Shown here: positions 15,625 through 23,414 of the stretch, piece by piece | Numbering within the stretch: position 1 is the first letter of the stretch | Layout: each line of letters opens with the position of its first letter | Assembly: GCA_020638595.1 (NCBI GenBank) | Contig: JACKIG010000035.1 | Coordinates: forward strand, 1 to 35,611 | DNA from: Rhodospirillaceae bacterium | Lineage (GTDB): Bacteria; Pseudomonadota; Alphaproteobacteria; DSM-16000; Inquilinaceae | Direction: 5' to 3' | Length of the DNA stretch: 35,611 nucleotides | Made by a program: the position numbers and the translations under genes | Notes under the pieces: model-generated | Seen by the model: the letters and a program-made list of their open reading frames with translations, nothing else | Database searches by the model: none | Told to the model about the DNA's origin: nothing

Positions 15625-16736
15625 CACAGCACCTCAAGGTCGGCCTGCAGGGCGCCGGCAGCGCTGATCGTCTGCAGGATCGAGATCATGTCGCGCGGGC
15701 CGATGCCCAGGGCGTTCAGGCTCTGCACCAGCTCCTGCAACGTCAGCCCGCCCTGGACCACGCCCAGCTGGCGCCCGTCGCCGGTATCGACCTCGACCTG
15801 GGTGCGGGGCACGGTGACGGTGGTGCCCTGCGACAGCGGCCCGGGCTGCGAGACCTGCGGGGTTTCGGTGATGCGGACGGTCAGGTTGCCCTGGGCGACG
15901 GCCACGGTGCTGATGCGCACGTTCTCGCCCATGACGATGATGCCGGTGCGCTCGTCCACCACCACCCGTGCGGGCTGGTCGGGAACGATCTCCAGCTGCT
16001 CGATCTCGGTGATCAGGCCGACCACGTCGCCGGCCAGCGAGGCCGGCACGGTCAGCCGCACGGTCGCCGGGTCCAGCGCGGTCGCCAGGCCGGCGCCGGT
16101 GTAGCGGTTGATGGCGTCCTGGATGCGGCGCGCGGTCGTGAAATCGGGGTTGCGCAGGGCCAGGTCGATCTCGGTCAGGTCCGACAGTTCGAAGGCGATC
16201 TCGCGCTCGACGATGGCGCCGCTGGGGATGCGGCCGGCGGTCGGCACGCCCTGCGTCACGTTTTCGGCTTCGCCGCCGACGCTGAAGCCGCCGACCGACA
16301 CGGAACCCTGGGCAACGGCGTAGACCTCGCCGTCCGCGCCCAGCAGCGGGGTGACAAGCAGTGTGCCGCCCAACAGGCTGTCGGCGTCACCCAGCGACGA
16401 CACGGTCACGTCGATGGAGCTGCCCTGGCGGGTGAAGGCCGGCAGGGTTGCCGTCACCATCACCGCAGCGACGTTGTTGGTCTTCATGTTGTCGCCGCGG
16501 GTGTTGATGCCCAGGCGCTCGAGCATGCCGATCAGGCTCTGCTCGGTGAAGGGGGAGCCGCTGATGCTGTCGCCGGTGCCGTTCAGGCCGACGACCAGGC
16601 CGTAGCCCACCAGCATGTTCGAGCGCACGCCCTCGATATCGACGATGTCCTTGATCCGCGATGCCGCGAGCGCCGTGCCCGCCGTGGTCACGGTCAGCGT
16701 GACCGCAAGCGCAAGGGCCAGCAGCCGATGGCGCAT
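15624..16736 (-). CDS. flgI: FlgI, flagellar P-ring protein
   Basis: 370 residues with a clear signal peptide (MRHRLLALALAVTLTVTTAG, cleavage near TALAA-S). The mature protein starts SRIKDIVDIEGVRSNMLVGY, followed by GLVVGLNGTGDS, the TNNVAAVMVTATLP block and a C-terminal GGLTLQELVQSLNALG. It forms the P ring around the rod in the peptidoglycan layer and needs FlgA (19022) as chaperone. ATG 16736 gives a standard signal peptide and the usual family length; an in-frame ATG at 16787 would add 17 residues. It heads the long minus-strand run down to flgL and is divergent from fliX across an exact CtrA-type box. Confidence 0.96.
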   Translation of the reverse strand: MRHRLLALALAVTLTVTTAGTALAASRIKDIVDIEGVRSNMLVGYGLVVGLNGTGDSISGSPFTEQSLIGMLERLGINTRGDNMKTNNVAAVMVTATLPAFTRQGSSIDVTVSSLGDADSLLGGTLLVTPLLGADGEVYAVAQGSVSVGGFSVGGEAENVTQGVPTAGRIPSGAIVEREIAFELSDLTEIDLALRNPDFTTARRIQDAINRYTGAGLATALDPATVRLTVPASLAGDVVGLITEIEQLEIVPDQPARVVVDERTGIIVMGENVRISTVAVAQGNLTVRITETPQVSQPGPLSQGTTVTVPRTQVEVDTGDGRQLGVVQGGLTLQELVQSLNALGIGPRDMISILQTISAAGALQADLEVL

Positions 16737-17069
16737 GCTTGCCGGGACGGCGGCGGATGCGGGGCGATGGGGGCGGCGGTGCGCCATTGCTCGGTCGTCC
16801 AGTGCTGGTGGTCCTGTGGTCTGCACCGATGGATGCGAAAGCCGTGCCAACTGCGCGGGGGGCCGGATCGCCTTGGGAATCCTGCCTTGCGCGCGTTGCC
16901 GAAAGGTTGACCGGCAACCTCTACCGTGCCCACCCGGCAAGAGATTCCCAGGCCTGATCAGGCGCTTAACGCCGTCTTAACTACGATGGGGCAGGATCGC
17001 CGAAGCCGGGCCCCCGATACGCGGGCACGCACCGGCCGGAAGGCCCCGCCTTGGGACCGAGGGACGGGA
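16737..17069. other. Divergent flgI/fliX regulatory region
   Basis: 333 nt. It contains the CtrA-type box at 16966-16980 and otherwise GC-rich sequence without a convincing gene. An open in-frame extension of flgI continues to 16940 but lacks a ribosome site and has no family resemblance. Confidence 0.55.
16966..16980. promoter_or_regulatory. CtrA-type box between flgI and fliX
   Basis: Exact TTAA-cgccgtc-TTAA, 89 nt before fliX and 229 nt before flgI. In Caulobacter, fliX is a CtrA-activated class II gene, which fits this placement. Confidence 0.62.
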
Positions 17070-17516
17070 ATGAAGATCGAGGCAAGCGCACAGGTCCGCA
17101 GGACCGAGAAGAACCGCAAGGCCGGCCGCACCGACGGTATCGGCGCGCGCTTCGCCGATGCCATGACGCGCATGTTCGGCGACGGGCAGGGACCGGCCGC
17201 AGTCGACGGCCCGGGCAGCGTCACCGGAGTCGAGGCGCTGCTGGCGGTACAAGCGGCCGACGGGGTGGACAATTCCCCGCAAGGCCGCATGCGCCAGGCC
17301 CGCGCCCGCGCCGGCCGCCAGCTGGACGCGCTGGACCTGCTGCGCCGCGACCTTCTGTCCGGCGGGCTCAGCCAGCAGGCGCTTGAGGAACTCGCGCGGT
17401 GCACGGGCGAACAGCGGGCCGAGGTCGACGATCCGCGCCTGGTCGAGGTGCTTGACGAGATCGATCTTCGGGTCCAGGTCGAACTGGCGAAGCTGGGCAT
17501 CGACGTCACTGCTTAG
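17070..17516 (+). CDS. fliX: FliX, flagellar assembly trans-acting regulator
   Basis: 148 residues. Features of the FliX family are a start MKIEASAQV, the block GVEALLAVQAAD (about 53-64), a basic QARARAGRQLDALDLLRRDL segment and the C-terminal VEVLDEIDLRVQVELAKLG. In Caulobacter, FliX links completion of the early basal body to FlbD, so that sigma-54 dependent late flagellar genes fire only after assembly. GAGGG lies 8 nt before ATG 17070. An exact CtrA-type box is 89 nt upstream. flbD is not in this window. Confidence 0.93.
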   Translation: MKIEASAQVRRTEKNRKAGRTDGIGARFADAMTRMFGDGQGPAAVDGPGSVTGVEALLAVQAADGVDNSPQGRMRQARARAGRQLDALDLLRRDLLSGGLSQQALEELARCTGEQRAEVDDPRLVEVLDEIDLRVQVELAKLGIDVTA

Positions 17517-17587
17517 GCGCTTCGCCGCAGTGCAGAAAACAGTCCTGCAATCAACAAGTTGACGTCGTTCTTTTGTACAGGACGGGA

Positions 17588-17616
17588 TTGTCGAGCGGTG
17601 CTTCGATTCATATACT
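17588..17616 (+). promoter_or_regulatory. Sigma-70-like promoter for dksA
   Basis: TTGTCG at 17588-17593 and TATACT at 17611-17616 with a 17-nt spacer, 57 nt before the dksA ATG. A GATTC (GANTC) site lies in the spacer at 17605-17609. Confidence 0.5.
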
Positions 17617-17673
17617 CCGCGCGCGTCGCCGGAGCGGTCGCCCGCTACCGTTGGACAATCAGGGGTTTTCTGC

Positions 17674-18093
17674 ATGTCGAGCCCGCTTGTTCCCCCGGAC
17701 TATCGGCCGTCCGAAAACGAGCCATTCATGAATCCGATCATGCGGGAATATTTCCGCGCGCGTTTGCTTCAGTGGCGGATCGACTTGTTGGCGGACTCGT
17801 CGGAGACATTGCACCATCTGCAAGAGAGTAATTCCCTCGAAGCCGACCTGGCGGACCGGGCGACGACCGAAACGGACCGTTCGCTGGAACTGCGCACCCG
17901 CGATCGCGGGCGCAAGCTGATCAGCAAGATCGACGAGGCGCTTCAGCGGGTCGAAAACGGGACCTACGGCTTCTGCGAAGATACCGGGGAGCCGATTTCC
18001 ATCCGGCGGCTGGAAGCCCGGCCCATCGCCACCCTCAGCCTGGAGGCGCAGGAGCGCCACGAACGGCTGGAGCGCACCCACCGCGACGACTGA
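17674..18093 (+). CDS. dksA: DksA, RNA polymerase-binding transcription factor
   Basis: 139 residues. The coiled-coil region ends in a tip with D58, D61 and A63 (the DxxDxA motif that reaches the polymerase active site), then SLELRTRDRGRKLISKIDEA leads into the globular part YGFCEDTGEPISIRRLEARP. It modulates transcription initiation together with ppGpp. Only one of the four zinc-binding cysteines of E. coli DksA is present (C101); the others are replaced (CEDT, TLSLEAQ). This low-cysteine form is known in alphaproteobacteria. AGGGG lies 10 nt before ATG 17674. It sits between fliX and flgH in an arrangement shared with other alphaproteobacterial flagellar loci. Confidence 0.95.
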   Translation: MSSPLVPPDYRPSENEPFMNPIMREYFRARLLQWRIDLLADSSETLHHLQESNSLEADLADRATTETDRSLELRTRDRGRKLISKIDEALQRVENGTYGFCEDTGEPISIRRLEARPIATLSLEAQERHERLERTHRDD

Positions 18094-18157
18094 CCCCGGC
18101 CCCACCGGCGGAATGCCCGCGCGCGGTGCGGGGGGCGGGCGGTCGGCAATTCCGATA

Positions 18158-18219
18158 CCGGCAAGATTTGCCGGCACGGCCGATCTGCCCCGCCGGCAGG
18201 CCGCTGGCGGGGCAGATCG
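18158..18219. terminator. Two hairpins between convergent dksA and flgH
   Basis: First hairpin: 7-bp perfect stem 18158-18164 with 18168-18174, 3-nt loop. Second hairpin: 14-bp perfect stem 18181-18194 with 18206-18219, 11-nt loop. Neither is followed by a T-run. Their place between two convergent stop codons suggests a bidirectional terminator or RNA end-stabiliser. Confidence 0.6.
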
Positions 18220-18239
18220 GGTCGCCGGCCCCGAACCGA

Positions 18240-19001
18240 TCAGAACGGGAAGACGATGTCGTACAGCTGCTGTCCGTAGCGGGGCTGCTGGTAGTCGGTG
18301 ATCTGGCCGCGCCCGCCGTAGGAAATGCGTGCCTCGGCGATCTGCTCGTAGTTCACCGTGTTCTGGGACGAGATGTCCTCCGGGCGGATGATGCCGGCGA
18401 TCTCCAGATCCCGCGCCTCGAAGTTCACGCGGATCTCCTGGCGGCCATAGACCACCATGTTGCCGTTGGGCAGGATCTGCACGATGGTCGCCGCCACCAT
18501 CAGCTCGATCGCTTCCTGGCGCTGGGTGCTGCCCTGGCCCTGGAACGAGCTGTCGGCACCGAATTCCGTCAGGTTCTCGTTGTCGACGCCGTCGGGCAGC
18601 CAGCGGTCCAGCCGCTGCTCGAAGCCCAGGAAATAGGGCAGGGTGGCGTCTTCGTTGCTGCCGCGGCTGCGGCCGCTGGAGTTGTCGAGGCGGGCGGAGT
18701 CGTCGATCTCGATCAGGATCGTCAGGATATCGCCCACATCGCCGGCGCGCTGGTCGCGGAAGAAGGCGCGCGATCCGGACTGCCACAGCGAATTCGGCTG
18801 GTTTTCCGCGACCCTGGGGGCCGGCATCGGCATGCGCACCGGCTCGTATCCCGGCGATTCGGTCGGGCTGACGATGGGCGACAGCGGCGGCGGCCGCCCG
18901 ATATTGGCGATGCGCTCCCCGGCGCCGCAGGCCCCAAGGGCCAGGGCTGCCAGCGCAACCGTTGCCCGGCCCAGGCCGGTCAGGCGCGTCTTGCGTGTCA
19001 T
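18240..19001 (-). CDS. flgH: FlgH, flagellar L-ring lipoprotein
   Basis: 253 residues with a lipoprotein signal: basic start MTRKTRLTGLGRA, hydrophobic core, and lipobox LGAC with the lipidated Cys at residue 25. The FlgH core follows: SLWQSGSRAFFRDQRAGDVG, then DILTILIEIDDSARLDNSSG, and the end VNYEQIAEARISYGGRGQI. It forms the outer-membrane L ring. ATG 19001 has AAGGAGGT 8 nt upstream, which excludes the longer in-frame start at 19025. It follows flgA by 20 nt and is the last gene of flgF-flgG-flgA-flgH. Confidence 0.96.
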   Translation of the reverse strand: MTRKTRLTGLGRATVALAALALGACGAGERIANIGRPPPLSPIVSPTESPGYEPVRMPMPAPRVAENQPNSLWQSGSRAFFRDQRAGDVGDILTILIEIDDSARLDNSSGRSRGSNEDATLPYFLGFEQRLDRWLPDGVDNENLTEFGADSSFQGQGSTQRQEAIELMVAATIVQILPNGNMVVYGRQEIRVNFEARDLEIAGIIRPEDISSQNTVNYEQIAEARISYGGRGQITDYQQPRYGQQLYDIVFPF

Positions 19002-19021
19002 TGCTCCAACCTCCTTGGATC

Positions 19022-19831
19022 TCAAAGGCCGGCCAGCGTCGCCGCCGAAACGACGGCGACCGTGCCAGGGCCCGTCACCACCGCATCGATGGTGCGATTG
19101 CTGTCGATATTGACGACGCGCACGACGTCGCCGACCGCCCCGTCCACCAGCGACCGGCCGCGGGCCGTGATCTGCAGCCCCGGGGCCTGCAGGACCATGG
19201 CGACGCTGTCGCCGCGATGGACGACCAGCGGGGCGCGCAGGTCGCTGCGGCGCACCGGCTGGTCGGCGGCGATCACCCGTCGCGGGCTCATGCCGATCAG
19301 TTCGTCGGCGTCGATGGCCATGCCGTCCTGGATCTCGCCCGCGGGCACGCTGATCCAGGCGATATCGTCGGCCCCGATCACTTCGCCGGAGCGCAGGCGC
19401 CGGCCGGGCACGGCCACGTCCACCATCTCCGACGCCGCATCCGCTTCGACGGCCTCCGGTTCGTCTTCGACCGGCGCCGCGCCGGCGGCGATGACGCGCT
19501 CCAGCGCGCGGCGCACATCGCTGGCGGCGGCCTGGCGCTCTTCCTCGGTGGCGCCACGCACGACGATCGAAGGCACGCGGTAGCCCGGCTGCCAGTCCAC
19601 GTCATAGGCGTTGGCCACGCGGACGATCCAGTCGGCCTCCAGCACGACCTCGCGGCCCTCAGCCGGCGCCGGCGCGATCTGCAGGCCCGCGGTCTCCGGC
19701 GGCAGGCCGGCGAACAGGTCGCCCAGCCGGATCTCTTCCCCGGTGATCACGGCCTCGCGCCGCAGCTCGACGGCCTGGGCAGTTCCGGCCAGCCCGGTCA
19801 GTAGAGTGAAGATGGCAATAAGCTTTTTCAT
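19022..19831 (-). CDS. flgA: FlgA, P-ring assembly chaperone
   Basis: 269 residues. Signal peptide MKKLIAIFTLLTGLAGTAQA is followed by VELRREAVITGEEIRLGDLF. The C-terminal SAF/ChapFlgA domain contains RRLRSGEVIGADDIAWISVP, then RRVIAADQPVRRSDLRAP and the final VNIDSNRTIDAVVTGPGTV. FlgA assists FlgI in forming the P ring in the periplasm. An acidic insert of about 20 residues (VEDEPEAVEADAASE) lies between the N-terminal region and the SAF domain and is probably a flexible linker. The gene starts 12 nt after flgG. Confidence 0.94.
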   Translation of the reverse strand: MKKLIAIFTLLTGLAGTAQAVELRREAVITGEEIRLGDLFAGLPPETAGLQIAPAPAEGREVVLEADWIVRVANAYDVDWQPGYRVPSIVVRGATEEERQAAASDVRRALERVIAAGAAPVEDEPEAVEADAASEMVDVAVPGRRLRSGEVIGADDIAWISVPAGEIQDGMAIDADELIGMSPRRVIAADQPVRRSDLRAPLVVHRGDSVAMVLQAPGLQITARGRSLVDGAVGDVVRVVNIDSNRTIDAVVTGPGTVAVVSAATLAGL

Positions 19832-19843
19832 TATATCAATGCC

Positions 19844-20629
19844 TTATCGAAGATTGTTCGTTGATTGCATCATGTCGTCGCTGATCTTGACGACCTTGGC
19901 ATTCATCTCGTAGGCGCGCTGGGCTGCGATCAGCTGGGTGATCTCGCCGATGATGTCGACGTTGGACGCCTCCAGCATGCCCTGCTTGATGGTGCCCAGA
20001 CCTTCCGTCCCCGGCGCGCCCGTGGTCGGCTGGCCGGATGCCACCGTCTGGACGAACAGGTTGTCGCCCAGGGCTTCCAGGCCGCCTTCGTTGGCGAAGG
20101 CCGCCAGTTCGATCTGCCCGGCATCGCTGGGCTCTTCCTGGCCCGCCAGGGTCACGAAGATGCGCCCTTCGGCATTGATGCCGACGTCGGTGGCATCGAC
20201 CGGGACGGGGCCGGGGCCGATCAGGCGGAAGCCTTCCGGCGTCACGATTTCGCCCTGGGCGTTCAGCTGGAATTCGCCGGCCCGGGTATAGGCGGTGTCG
20301 CCGTTGGGAAGCTCGATCTGGAAGAAGCCGCGGCCGTCCAGGGCGAGGTCCATCGGGTTGTCGGTCATCTGCATGCCGCCCTGTTCGTGCACGCGATAGG
20401 TGCTCGACAGCTCGACGCCGGTGCCCAGTTGGACACCTGCCGGAACGCTGACGCCGGGGTCGCTGGACACCGGGGCAACCCGTTCCAGCGTCTGGTACAA
20501 GAGGTCCTGGAATTCCGCCCGCTGGCGCTTGAAGCCGGTGGTGTTGACGTTGGCGATGTTGTTGGCCAGGACCTGGACGTTCATTTCCTGCGCCAGCATG
20601 CCGGTCGCGCTGATGTTGAGGGATTGCAT
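19844..20629 (-). CDS. flgG: FlgG, distal rod protein
   Basis: 261 residues, close to the usual FlgG length. N-terminal motif: MQSLNISATGMLAQEMNVQV, then ANNIANVNTTGFKRQRAEF, which is characteristic of FlgG. The middle has DLALDGRGFFQIELPNGDTA, and the C-terminus has MLEASNVDIIGEITQLIAAQ and RAYEMNAKVV. FlgG builds the distal rod that passes through the P and L rings, whose genes follow. A GGAAGGA tract precedes the start. Confidence 0.97.
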   Translation of the reverse strand: MQSLNISATGMLAQEMNVQVLANNIANVNTTGFKRQRAEFQDLLYQTLERVAPVSSDPGVSVPAGVQLGTGVELSSTYRVHEQGGMQMTDNPMDLALDGRGFFQIELPNGDTAYTRAGEFQLNAQGEIVTPEGFRLIGPGPVPVDATDVGINAEGRIFVTLAGQEEPSDAGQIELAAFANEGGLEALGDNLFVQTVASGQPTTGAPGTEGLGTIKQGMLEASNVDIIGEITQLIAAQRAYEMNAKVVKISDDMMQSTNNLR

Positions 20630-20652
20630 GGCTATGATTTCCTTCCCTGCGA

Positions 20653-21399
20653 TCAGCCTTCGCTCAGCCGGCCAAGCCGCCGGATGGCGTCACGCTGACG
20701 GTCATGCTCTGTCTTGATGAGGTCCTGGGTCCGGTCGTAGGCGCGCGACAGCTCGATCAGCTGCGTCATCTCGACCGCGCCCTGGATGTTGGAGCGTTCG
20801 ATCATCCCCTGGGCCACGCGGGTTTCGGTGGCTTCGCGCGGCACCTGGTTGGTCGTCAGCAGGTTGCCGCCCAGGGGAACCAGCTCGCTCTCCCGGTCGA
20901 AGGTGACGATCTTCAGCTGGCCGGCCTGGCCCTGGTTGGTGGTGATGGTGCCGTCGCCCAGGATCGTGATCTCGCCGGCATCTTCCGGGATCATGATGGC
21001 CTGGTCGTTGCGGTCCAGCACCGGCAGCCCGTTGCTGTCCACCAGGCGGCGGTCGATGTCGATGCTCAGGCGGCCGTTGCGCGTGTAGCGCGGGCCGGCC
21101 GGCGTCTCCACCGACAGGTAGCCGTCGCCGACCAGCGCCACGTCCAGGCTGTTGCCCGTCTGCTCCACCGGGCCGGCCCGCGTGTCGCGCAGCACGGCCT
21201 GGTCGATGACCATCGAGACGGCCGGGTTGGTGCCGTAGCGGCTGGCACGTCCCGTCGGCTCGACCAGGTATTCGGTGAACAGCGTCCGCTGTGCCTTGTA
21301 GCCCGGCGTGTTCAGGTTGGCGACGTTCTGCGCCGCTACGGCGAGGCGCTCACGCAGGCTGACCTGCTGGGAGAGGGCGATGTAGCTGGCGTTTTCCAT
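20653..21399 (-). CDS. flgF: FlgF, proximal rod protein
   Basis: 248 residues, starting MENASYIALSQQVSLRERLA, then QNVANLNTPGYKAQRTLF, the rod-family signature. Later blocks include DVALVGDGYLSVETPAGPRY and GMIERSNIQGAVEMTQLIEL. FlgF forms part of the proximal rod. ATG 21399 is chosen because the conserved N-terminus starts there; an open extension to 21474 overlaps the putative promoter. It is the first gene of flgF-flgG-flgA-flgH and is divergent from fliL. A good sigma-54-like element lies 93-108 nt upstream. Confidence 0.95.
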   Translation of the reverse strand: MENASYIALSQQVSLRERLAVAAQNVANLNTPGYKAQRTLFTEYLVEPTGRASRYGTNPAVSMVIDQAVLRDTRAGPVEQTGNSLDVALVGDGYLSVETPAGPRYTRNGRLSIDIDRRLVDSNGLPVLDRNDQAIMIPEDAGEITILGDGTITTNQGQAGQLKIVTFDRESELVPLGGNLLTTNQVPREATETRVAQGMIERSNIQGAVEMTQLIELSRAYDRTQDLIKTEHDRQRDAIRRLGRLSEG

Positions 21400-21491
21400 C
21401 TTCTCTCGGGCTCTTCCCGTTGCAATCGCTTGGCCCCCGGGGCCGGTCCGGTCGTTGGCCGGCGGGGGGCGCATCCTTGCCCGACGGGGTT

Positions 21492-21507
21492 TGCACGCGG
21501 CATGCCA
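21492..21507 (-). promoter_or_regulatory. Sigma-54-like promoter for flgF operon
   Basis: Minus-strand TGGCATG-ccgc-GTGCA, two mismatches from TGGCACG-N4-TTGCA with correct GG/GC spacing. Predicted transcription would start about 80 nt before flgF. It overlaps an opposing, weaker -24/-12 element. Confidence 0.55.
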
Positions 21508-21513
21508 GTTGCC
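21498..21513 (+). promoter_or_regulatory. Sigma-54-like element toward fliL
   Basis: Plus-strand CGGCATG-ccag-TTGCC with correct GG/GC spacing; TTGC of the -12 part is exact. It overlaps the flgF-directed element by 10 nt because the core GGCATGCC is palindromic. Distance to the fliL start is 177 nt. It may be only a by-product of that palindrome. Confidence 0.3.
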
Positions 21514-21689
21514 GGGAAATGGCGGAATTCTGCGCTTTCCCCGCTTTCGGGGGGCGGACCCGCGAAAGGCTTGCCGGGCAGAAACTGCCGGCCGGCGGAC
21601 CGGGCGTTCCCGCTCAAGAAGTTGTTAACGCTGACGCTTCTAGACTGCGCCCGTCCGCAGGAATTGGCGGGAAAAGGGGTATTGAGATC

Positions 21690-22226
21690 ATGTCGGCCGA
21701 CGCGCTCGACGGTGCCGTTGACGAGATCGTCCAGGAGCTGCCGCGCCGCAAATTCAGCGGCAAGCGGCTGATCCTGTTCATCGTCCTGCCGATCCTCGTG
21801 CTGGGCGGCGGCGGGGCGGCCCTGTTCATGTCGGGGCTGTTGGACTCGCTCTTGGGCGGCGGCGAAGAGGAAGTGGTGGAAGAAGGCGCAGAGCCGGCGG
21901 ACGGGCATGCCGTCGAGGGGCCGGGCTACTTCTACGACTTGCCCGTGATGACGGTGAACCTGGACACGGGCGAACGGCGGCAGAGCTTCCTGAGCCTGTC
22001 GATCAGCCTTGAGCTCGACTCCTTCGCCGATGCCGATGCGATCCAGCAGGTGCTGCCGCGGATCATCGACAACTTCCAGATCTACCTGCGCGAACTGCGG
22101 CTGGAGGATCTGCGCGGGTCCGCCGGTCTTTACCGGCTGCGCGAGGAGCTGCTGCGGCGGGTCGTGCATGCGGCCGGGACCGGGCATGTCCGCGACGTGC
22201 TGTTCCGCGAAATGCTGGTGCAGTAG
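21690..22226 (+). CDS. fliL: FliL, basal body-associated protein
   Basis: 178 residues. One transmembrane helix at about 27-48 (LILFIVLPILVLGGGGAAL) follows a cytoplasmic tail with basic residues (RRKFSGKR). An acidic stretch EEEVVEEGAE links to the periplasmic FliL domain: YFYDLPVMTVNLDTGERRQS, then LSLSISLELDSFADADAI and the C-terminal FREMLVQ. FliL surrounds the stator and supports torque in several bacteria. ATG 21690 has an AAAAGGGG tract about 10 nt upstream. It starts the transcript fliL-fliM-DUF6468-type gene-motE. Confidence 0.94.
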   Translation: MSADALDGAVDEIVQELPRRKFSGKRLILFIVLPILVLGGGGAALFMSGLLDSLLGGGEEEVVEEGAEPADGHAVEGPGYFYDLPVMTVNLDTGERRQSFLSLSISLELDSFADADAIQQVLPRIIDNFQIYLRELRLEDLRGSAGLYRLREELLRRVVHAAGTGHVRDVLFREMLVQ

Positions 22227-22268
22227 CCCCGGCGCGCCCCCAGACCGGAAGAGGAAAGCAGAAAACCG

Positions 22269-23414
22269 ATGGCCGACCCAGAGACCGACGAGACCGATCA
22301 GGACGCGTTGGCCGCCCAGTGGGAAGCGGAGGCCGCCGCCGCCGAAGACGGCGATCAGGACGCCATGGCCGACGAATGGGCGGCCATGATGGACGACGAC
22401 GGCGAGGGTGACGACGGGGCCGTCACCCTGCCCGGCGGGACGTCCAACCGCGTGCTGAACCAGGACGAGATCGACAGCCTGCTGGGCTTCGACGGCTCCG
22501 GCGCGGGCGATGCCGACAACACCGGGATCATGGCGCTGGTCAACAGCGCCATGGTCAACTACGAACGCCTGCCCATGCTGGAGGTGGTGTTCGACCGCCT
22601 TGTGCGCATGATGTCGACGTCGCTGCGCAACTTCACCTCCGACAATGTCGAGGTCAGCCTCGACCAGATCACCTCCATCCGCTTCGGCGACTATCTGAAT
22701 TCCATCCCGCTGCCGGCGATGCTGTCGGTGTTCAAGGCGGAGGAGTGGGACAACTACGGCCTGCTGGTCGTCGACAGCGCCATGATCTATTCCATCGTCG
22801 ACGTCCTGTTGGGCGGCCGGCGCGGCACCGCGGCGATGCGCATCGAGGGCCGCCCCTATACGACGATCGAGCGCAACCTGGTGGAGCGGCTGGTGCATGT
22901 CGTGCTGGCCGACCTGAGCGCCGCCTTCGACCCGCTGTCGCCGGTGACGTTCCGTTTCGACCGGCTGGAGACGAACCCCCGCTTCGCCACCATCGTGCGC
23001 CCCGGCAACGCGGCCATGCTGGCCAAGCTTCGGATCGACATGGAAGACCGCGGCGGCCGGCTGGAGCTGATGATCCCCTACGCGACGCTGGAGCCGGTGC
23101 GCGAACTTCTGCTGCAGATGTTCATGGGCGAGAAGTTCGGCCGCGACAGCATCTGGGAAAACCACCTGGCCACGCAGCTCTGGCAGACGGACGTCACCAT
23201 CAGCGCCGTCCTCGACGAGGTGATGCTGAGCCTGCGCGACGTCATCAATTGGAAAGTCGGGTCCCGCATCATGCTGAACACGCAGCCCGAGGGGCTGGTG
23301 GATCTGCGATGCGGCGACCAGAGCATGTTCAACGGCCGCATGGGCCGCAAGAAAGGCAACATCGCTGTGCTGATCGAACGAGACACGCAGCACCAGGAGG
23401 AACGAACGCTGTGA
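22269..23414 (+). CDS. fliM: FliM, flagellar motor switch protein
   Basis: 381 residues. FliM binds CheY-P and sets motor rotation from the cytoplasmic C ring. The CheY-binding peptide, normally at the very N-terminus, is at residues 62-74 (VLNQDEIDSLLGF), preceded by an acidic extension of about 60 residues. That extension holds two similar segments with Trp18 and Trp37 (DQDALAAQWEA and DQDAMADEWAAM). The CheC-like middle domain (NYERLPMLEVVFDRLVRMMS, ERNLVERLVHVVLADLSAAF) and the C-terminal SpoA domain (RDVINWKVGSRIMLNTQPEG) are complete. The start has GAGGAAAGCAG upstream. The next gene begins within its stop codon region. Confidence 0.96.
   Translation: MADPETDETDQDALAAQWEAEAAAAEDGDQDAMADEWAAMMDDDGEGDDGAVTLPGGTSNRVLNQDEIDSLLGFDGSGAGDADNTGIMALVNSAMVNYERLPMLEVVFDRLVRMMSTSLRNFTSDNVEVSLDQITSIRFGDYLNSIPLPAMLSVFKAEEWDNYGLLVVDSAMIYSIVDVLLGGRRGTAAMRIEGRPYTTIERNLVERLVHVVLADLSAAFDPLSPVTFRFDRLETNPRFATIVRPGNAAMLAKLRIDMEDRGGRLELMIPYATLEPVRELLLQMFMGEKFGRDSIWENHLATQLWQTDVTISAVLDEVMLSLRDVINWKVGSRIMLNTQPEGLVDLRCGDQSMFNGRMGRKKGNIAVLIERDTQHQEERTL

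Noticed and set aside
21624..21640. TTAA before fliL (TTAACGCTGACGCTT)
   Set aside because: Second half-site reads GCTT, too far from TTAA.
21336..23393. 685-codon minus-strand frame opposite fliL and fliM
   Set aside because: His/Gln/Arg-rich shadow without recognisable domain; fliL and fliM on plus strand are certain.
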